From Haliclona indistincta (Eukaryota; Porifera; Demospongiae; Haplosclerida; Chalinidae), in assembly GCA_964017065.1 (NCBI GenBank), contig OZ024789.1, positions 4,095,971 through 4,159,970 of the forward strand: 64,000 bases of DNA. The letters run 5' to 3'. Below are positions 58,645 through 64,000 of this stretch, one piece after another. The position numbers were made by a program, and so were the translations under genes. A model generated the notes under the pieces. That model saw nothing but the letters and a program-made list of their open reading frames with translations, was not told the origin of the DNA and ran no database searches. The stretch's first letter is position 1; the number at the start of each line of letters is the position of its first letter.

Positions 58645-60831
58645 TCAAACAGTTTCAGCCTTGTTTCTTCGGAACGTGTATACAGCAATGGACACAATCA
58701 CAGCGATGACTATCCCAAACATGATCACTCCTCCGATAGCACTTCCAAGAACAATTGGTAGTATATTTATGATAGGGGGTGGGTCTGCACAGGAACAATA
58801 ATAATAATTATTATTATATTTTCAGTGCACGCCGCCATTTAGGCATATTTCATACTTGTTTCTGTCTGTATAGTTGTTCCAATAACGGTTGGCACTGTAG
58901 TTATGTCAGGTGTAGTAGTGTCTCCAGTGGTAGTGTTCAAAGTAAAGTTGTTAAATCCACTTTTTCCTTGAATCGATATGTATATTGTGGTGTCAGTATC
59001 ATCAGTGTTGTTCATTATTTGACGTTTTGTGATACTAGAGGAAGAAAATGTCTCCTCATTTACGAATAACTCAGGCTGGTTATCTGAAAGCATGAAGTCA
59101 TGAAATGCTTCATTTGGATTCTGTATCTTGTTGGAACCGAACATTACAACTGATCCCTGACTCACATCGAGACTAAATGTCATACCCTCTTCCGGTAAGG
59201 CAACCTGCAGGAAAGTAGCTTCATTTTGCTGTATTGTAGTTGCAATAACTTGACCAGGAGTAGTGATTGCTGGAGCTATACAGTGCAAGAACAAATTTTC
59301 AGGTATTCTATTTTGGCTTGTACAATACTTAAAATTTTACTTTGTGTATAGGCATACGACATAATGATTTAGTGATGAATTCTAACAGGAAATATGCTAT
59401 AGCGCTTGCAAATCATGCAGTGTAACTCTTTATACCTGTGCACGCTTGATTATTCAAGGTCTCTTGCAGTGATTTTAACTCCGAAGTGCTAAACTCTGCC
59501 ACAGAGCGAACATACTGACTATCAGGATCTGTAGCAATAACACTTAGTTCCGTCATATTGACGTTGTCTCCAATACCAACTGCATAGCTGAGAATTCCTT
59601 CTGAGTGAGCTATTTCAGCAGCTGCAATTGTAGTGGGAGGATCATTTGATTTGCCGTCAGTGACTACTATAGCAATACGTGGGATTGCACTTGACTTTGG
59701 TCTAGCACCATAAGAGGTGTTGAATTGTTCGATACAAGTGAGTATAGCTGCACCGGTATTTGTTCCACCACCAGTGTATGTTACATTAGCAATTGCCTCT
59801 AGCAGTGATGCATTTGTGATGTATGAATTGAGACTGAACTGTACACTTACACCACTATTGAAAAGAACAAGACCAACTTGAGCCTCGTTGGGTCCTATGT
59901 TCAAATTTCTTACGACGTTAGCAGTAAAGTTCTTCATTAATTCAAAGTTATAAGACCCAATACTTCCGGAAGAATCAAGTACAAAGATGAGGTCAATCCC
60001 TGTTTGGCAAGCTGCAGAACAGAATAATAAAAAGTAAATCCATTCATCAAGTTACATGTAGTGCACATGCTGGGCAGGTTTATTAATGCCGGTAGTTACC
60101 CCATTCAGATGGCTGGCTCATATCTTTGAAATTCATGGAATCATGAATAAGTAAAAATGTACCTTTGTTGTTCATACGGTCTTTGTTACCTTACTATGCT
60201 ATAGGTTAACCCGACATGCAGCCTAAGTTACACAACTTGATGTTTATATTTTGTTACCGTATTTAATACCTAGCGCTTCCTCTAGTGCCATCACGTCATT
60301 TATAAACTGTTGCACTGTATCTTCTGAATTGGTATTGTAGTGTGTTTTCCAGTAGTTTCCTTGCATTTCAATTTGAGTAGCAAGCGGCACTGGTTCATCA
60401 ATAGTTGACAAAATCAAACTAGCAGCGAGCCCCGAGTAGAAAGGCTTACGTAGATCACTCCAACTCACACTGGGCCAGCTAATCCCCCACGTTGATTGTA
60501 TTTGTTCGTATTTCACTATTAAGCCAGGATGAGCACCGGTATTCTTGGTCACTGTAAAGAATTTGACTTGGTCAACTTGCCATATCCCGCCATCGTAGCC
60601 AAGACGATAAGTATCTTCATCAGTGCCGTCCTTCGACTCAACGTAAGCAATTCTGCGGAGTAACAAATTATCGTCGGGAAATGTTCCTGACAACTTTCCA
60701 ACAACAGCCAAGACAACGGCGTCACCACTGGTTTCTGGAACAATTGTCTGATCAGTAGCTTGTCCAGCAGACAAGCTGAAGATACACACCCCATAGAGAA
60801 GAAACACTGCAGCTACACACGCTGGAGCCAT
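58645..60831 (-). CDS. SVP-H: membrane protein with SLT/lysozyme-like, VWA and PPC-like domains
   Basis: Exons 60831-60270, 60011-59436, 59275-58856 and 58784-58645, 565 residues, phase 1 throughout. SLT-like domain: LRRIAYVESKDG, GGIWQVDQ. VWA: DSSGS, GGTNT, VTDG. PPC-like: NKIQNPNEAFHDFMLSDN, then a Thr-rich stalk. Membrane: VLGSAIGGVIMFGIVIAVIV; tail YTFRRNKAETV. Exon 1 has two possible donors in the same phase (60270 or 60258); the first matches the other genes. No lesion is seen. Intact partner of truncated SVP-E. Confidence 0.86.
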
Positions 60832-60856
60832 TATACGGCAAAAAAAACTAAAGGGA

Positions 60857-60874
60857 GGGGCTAGTGCGTGGGCG
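60857..60874 (-). promoter_or_regulatory. Conserved upstream motif of SVP-H
   Basis: GGGGCTAGTGCGTGGGCG, one base from the D and G copies, 26 bp upstream of the ATG, although the surrounding sequence has diverged. Confidence 0.5.
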
Positions 60875-61051
60875 AAAGTAATAATTTGAGTCACGGATGA
60901 CTCATGGTAACACTGTAGTGTAGTGTAGTGTACTACATTAGCAGGTATTTTAATAAAAAAGTTAACGTGGGAGTTGGAGTTTTATTTACCATAACTATCA
61001 TAGATTTACTGCGTTTACTAGTGACATTTTATTACATGCGTGGTTAATATA

Positions 61052-61895
61052 CTAGTTGATGTTGATTTTGCCAGAAACTCCTTTGCCTGTATGAAAGAAT
61101 AAGGTATAGCAAACATATTCGTGTCATGCTGTATAGCTTACGTAGCTTTTTTGCAACTTCTTTACAAGCAGCACCACCGATCGGCAAAACAACCTTTTCG
61201 ATGAATTTCTTTAGTACTTCTTCAGGATCCTCACTCGTTTCAATGCTCTTCAGAACTTCACCTAGTATCTTAGAAGTATACAGTTGAGCGTGACCTGCTT
61301 TGGCATCAGTGACCGCATCTCTTATATCACTTGCAATGAGGTGCTCAGAGAAAGCTTTAGCTGCAATACTTAAAAGGCTGCCCTGAAGCGACAAAGCCAT
61401 GATATTCACATTACGAGAAAAGACCGTCATTTCAGGATATTTGTCTGAATCTTCATCTCGCTTTTCAGATTTTACTTCATCCTCTGCAGGAATATGACAT
61501 CAAAATTAATGCTATCAAAACAATGAGTCTGTTTGCTTACCAATTCGTTTTACCAGCGGCTTGTAGGCAGGTTCCGCTTTGACAATGTCCAGAAAAGTCT
61601 TCATGATCTTCTTGGACGTCTCCGCGTTCTTAGCGGTAGTAAGCTTCGCGTAGATCTCGATCAGCAACATGACCATCCTCTCAGAAGGGGTCGTGGTCAG
61701 GTTCTTCGTGGTGACACCACGCACCAGGTCCATGTTGATCAGACCGACCGAAACAGCATGGGTAGCCATAGACAGATAGGACGCATTCAGTACCATTGCA
61801 GCCATCGCTAGGTTCTCTTCAAACACTCTTTGTGCTACTGACTTTGCCTGTTGCTGCTGCTGTGGACGCGCGGCTAAGCAGTCTTGTTCCGCCAT
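61052..61895 (-). CDS. Tandem death-fold-like domain protein
   Basis: Exons 61895-61541, 61483-61142 and 61086-61052, 243 residues. Two helical repeats are visible. The first: VLNASYLSMATHAVSVGLIN, then PSERMVMLLIEIYAKLTTA and FLDIVKAEPAYKPLVKRIG. The second: LLSIAAKAFSEHLIASDIRD, then YTSKILGEVLKSIETSE and PEEVLKKFIEKVVLPIGG. An acidic/basic linker (EDEVKSEKRDEDSDKYPE) joins them. The hydrophobic spacing and the 'short terminal helix with a late FLxIL' pattern resemble DED/CARD-like domains of sponge NLR and adaptor proteins. No signal peptide or enzyme motif. A cytoplasmic signalling adaptor is inferred. A fragment copy is at 44142-44390. Confidence 0.6.
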
Positions 61896-62241
61896 TGCTG
61901 TGTACAGCTGAATCGTGTGTGCCGGCTTGTGGTCTAGAACGTTTTGATAACAGTGATAACATTAGAGTATGAAAATGAAAGGTCATTCACAGTGTATTCA
62001 ACCTCCGCTGTACCCGGTAATTTATCGCCTTCTTTAATTTGATATAGGATATGATGAGATGTGGATTCTATGCATGCAGCCACATTTTTATAATAGTCTA
62101 GCATGTATAGCTAATTCTAGTGTGCTTCCAAAGAAAATAACAAAGCTAGGATAAATAAGTCAGATTTAAAGGAGTATAACAATGAAGAGAGAGAGAGAGA
62201 GTGATGGGAAAGAAATTAATGATTGGGACGTCAATTGACGT

Positions 62242-62301
62242 CTTAATCGAGAACGTTCATTGCTTTATCTTAAGATAAAGCAATGAACGTTCTCGATTAA
62301 G
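62242..62301. repeat. Perfect 60-bp palindrome
   Basis: Two 30-bp arms with no spacer, centred on TATCTTAAGATA. Only the right-hand arm edge (CGATTAAGTTTTAAC) is present in the homologous segment at about 44822, so the palindrome arose or was lost after the block duplicated. Confidence 0.95.
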
Positions 62302-62414
62302 TTTTAACTTTGATGATTGATGTATTCTTGATCGGGATCAGGACCCTACAAGCAAAATCAAGTCCAATAATACATGCAGCATCATGAGCACTATACACTA
62401 TCATAGCTAGCTAC

Positions 62415-62545
62415 ACTGCATTAATTTGTCCAACATCAACAATTGCCAGTGCTACATAGAAACAATGATTAAACATGAGAAATACTAGAATCAAGTAAAA
62501 AATAATTATTTATTCTCACACCACCTGATTCTCAAGTATGATTTT
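62415..62545 (-). pseudogene. SVP-F-type remnant (intron and start of PPC-like exon)
   Basis: AATTTGTCCAACATCAACAA, then TTGCC and GTGCTACATA, matches SVP-F at 47155-47190. The intron sequence GTAAAAAATAATTATTTATT and CCTGATTCTCAAGT also match. Everything else is deleted. It shows that the 56-62.5 kb block once had its own SVP-F. Confidence 0.8.
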
Positions 62546-62789
62546 TTTGAGCTAAACAAAATAAACTAAAATTACTATAAAGACCAGAGGAATGGCATGA
62601 ATTACAAGGGCAAACAAGATGATAAGTACAGGTATCATGTGGATTAAAGTGTGAATCGAAAAAGACCATAAAAATGAAACAATTTTACAATGAACAGTAT
62701 AATAAAAATCTGATAAGTTAACAACAGAACTAATAGCATTATAAATAAGAACAATACGGTTAAAATAAAAATGCCCACAGATTGAAGTT

Positions 62790-63440
62790 TTACAATAATT
62801 AATCTTTAGTTTTATACCAGAAGATCTTGTGCGGGCGGAGGAGAACTGAACATAGTCATAGATGCTAAAATTGTCCTCGTTATTGTTTTGCAGGCATTTT
62901 TATTGGAAACATTATGTCTCTCAGGTCAAACCAGAGAGAGAGAGTGGTAGAATATTCAGTTGACGCAGTCTTGATTTATAGTCAATAGCATAGTCATTCA
63001 GATCAAAAGATACTTGGATGCCCTTCTCTGAACTCTTTCAAGTTAACTAAGAATATCCCTGGCATGAAGGGGTTTCCATATCTGTGGACAATAGGAGAAA
63101 TGTGAGCGGACTGTTGAGATGTATAAGCTCTTCTTTAGCATGACTGAAGATGAAGCAGGAAGTACTCTCTTGAATAGGTGAAGAGAAAAATAAGCATTCT
63201 ACTGTAATGACAGCTCCAAGACAAGCCGTTTGTAACAATAATACCTAAGTCCTTCTGTTGACCAACAGTGGCAATAACCGGACTACCCACAGAGTACATT
63301 GCAGGTTTACACAGCTCTTTAGACTTACTTGAGAATGAAAAACGCAAATGAGCACATTTGCGACAGTTAAGTTTGAGTTTCTAGGTTTTGCACCACTCGT
63401 TCAAAGAAGAAAGATCAGCAGACATTTGTTATAGACGGTT
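62790..63440 (-). pseudogene. Non-LTR retrotransposon reverse transcriptase relic
   Basis: Interrupted minus-strand frames read LNEWCK, CAHLRFSFSSK, QQKDLGIIVTNGLSW, SHFSYCPQIWKP, LERVQRRASKYL and DYAIDYKSRLRQLNILPLS. This is the C-terminal part of LINE-type reverse transcriptases. Several stops and indels; no intact domain. Confidence 0.8.
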
Positions 63441-63935
63441 AGATATTTTGCTTATATCTAGTTCATAAAAACCTACACGATGTAGGCATCAATCGTGTAA
63501 CTATGCTTTCACATCATATGAACATCAAACTAGATCATTTTGAGTCTTTAAAGCAGTTGTGACAGTAAAGTCTTAATGATGAGCAGTGATGATAGTAGAG
63601 TGTTACTTTAAACAACTTCCATGAAACAGTTATTGAATTGAAGATGCCGCACCTGACATTAGCTTGTGCAGGAATGTAGTACTATTTACATAGAACGAGA
63701 CTACTAATGACATTCATGTTCTGATTAGTATTTCTAATGTGTTATAAAAATTATACTGTGAGTCACTGCTGGGAGTTGTTCTCAAACATGCTACCATAGA
63801 TAAAAGTTACATAGTATATAATATCTGTGAACAAATAACCAAAGACACTTAATACCTACTTAGCACATGACTGAGATAGTCCTAATACAAGCTAACACAT
63901 AGACAAAGGACTTTGTCACGAACATGATGCAATAC

Positions 63936-64000
63936 CTAAGATTGCCTGTAGTGCCATCACATCATTAACAAACTTCTGCACAGTTCCAGCACCATTGCGG
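63936..64000 (-). CDS. SVP-I: 3' end of an SLT-like first exon, cut by the window edge
   Basis: Reads NGAGTVQKFVNDVMALQAIL then a donor GTATTGC in phase 1, the end of the SLT-like exon of this family (compare AGTVQKFINDVTAL in SVP-A). The 5' end lies right of the window. No downstream VWA exon was found before the RT relic, so the gene may be truncated or have a long intron broken by the insertion. Confidence 0.75.

Overview
The window looks like nuclear DNA of a demosponge (Porifera). It has intron-bearing animal housekeeping genes packed head to head, short introns (often 50-300 bp), an AT-rich base, many small foldback/MITE-like elements, and large families of extracellular and NLR-type proteins of the kind described in sponge genomes. 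No bacterial operon, tRNA, rRNA or CRISPR was recognised. Exon models come from reading splice signals and reading frame against remembered families; no alignment was run.

Region 1 (1-7.9 kb) is compact housekeeping: POGLUT1 (minus, 3' end off the left edge), MRPS25 (plus), PDHB (minus) and IMMP2L (plus). They form two divergent pairs, each with exactly 76 bp between the start codons. PDHB introns are filled with GTGA-type simple repeats.

Region 2 (about 6.9-31.7 kb) is a degenerate three-fold tandem duplication of the block IMMP2L(+) / SVP gene(-) / NLR(-). 'SVP' is a working name used here for a family of exon-per-domain, single-pass receptors: signal peptide, lysozyme/SLT-like domain, von Willebrand A domain, PPC-like beta-sandwich, transmembrane tail. 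Unit 1 keeps IMMP2L and SVP-A, with only NLR scraps. Unit 2 has an IMMP2L pseudogene and SVP-B with a nonsense codon. Unit 3 has an IMMP2L scrap, an intact SVP-C and the most complete NLR (death-like, NACHT, LRR), which carries three frame breaks.

Region 3 (33.2-64 kb) starts with a truncated LINE flanked by a 22-bp target duplication. Three secreted DUF2961 (GH172-like) paralogues follow, the middle one dead. More SVP genes come next: D (broken), E (truncated), F (intact, with a Cys-rich tail replacing the membrane segment), G and H (intact), and the edge of a ninth gene at 64 kb. A death-fold gene (61.1-61.9 kb) and its truncated copy (44.1-44.4 kb) show that DUF2961 / SVP-D,G / SVP-E,H / death-fold / SVP-F was itself duplicated as a block. 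From 49.2 to 55.9 kb the sequence is nearly all repeats and gene scraps.

Taken together, much of the window is a fast-duplicating locus of putative self/non-self recognition genes: a surface SLT-VWA receptor family, an intracellular NLR and a death-fold adaptor, embedded beside conserved mitochondrial genes. The immune role is inference from domain content and evolutionary behaviour.
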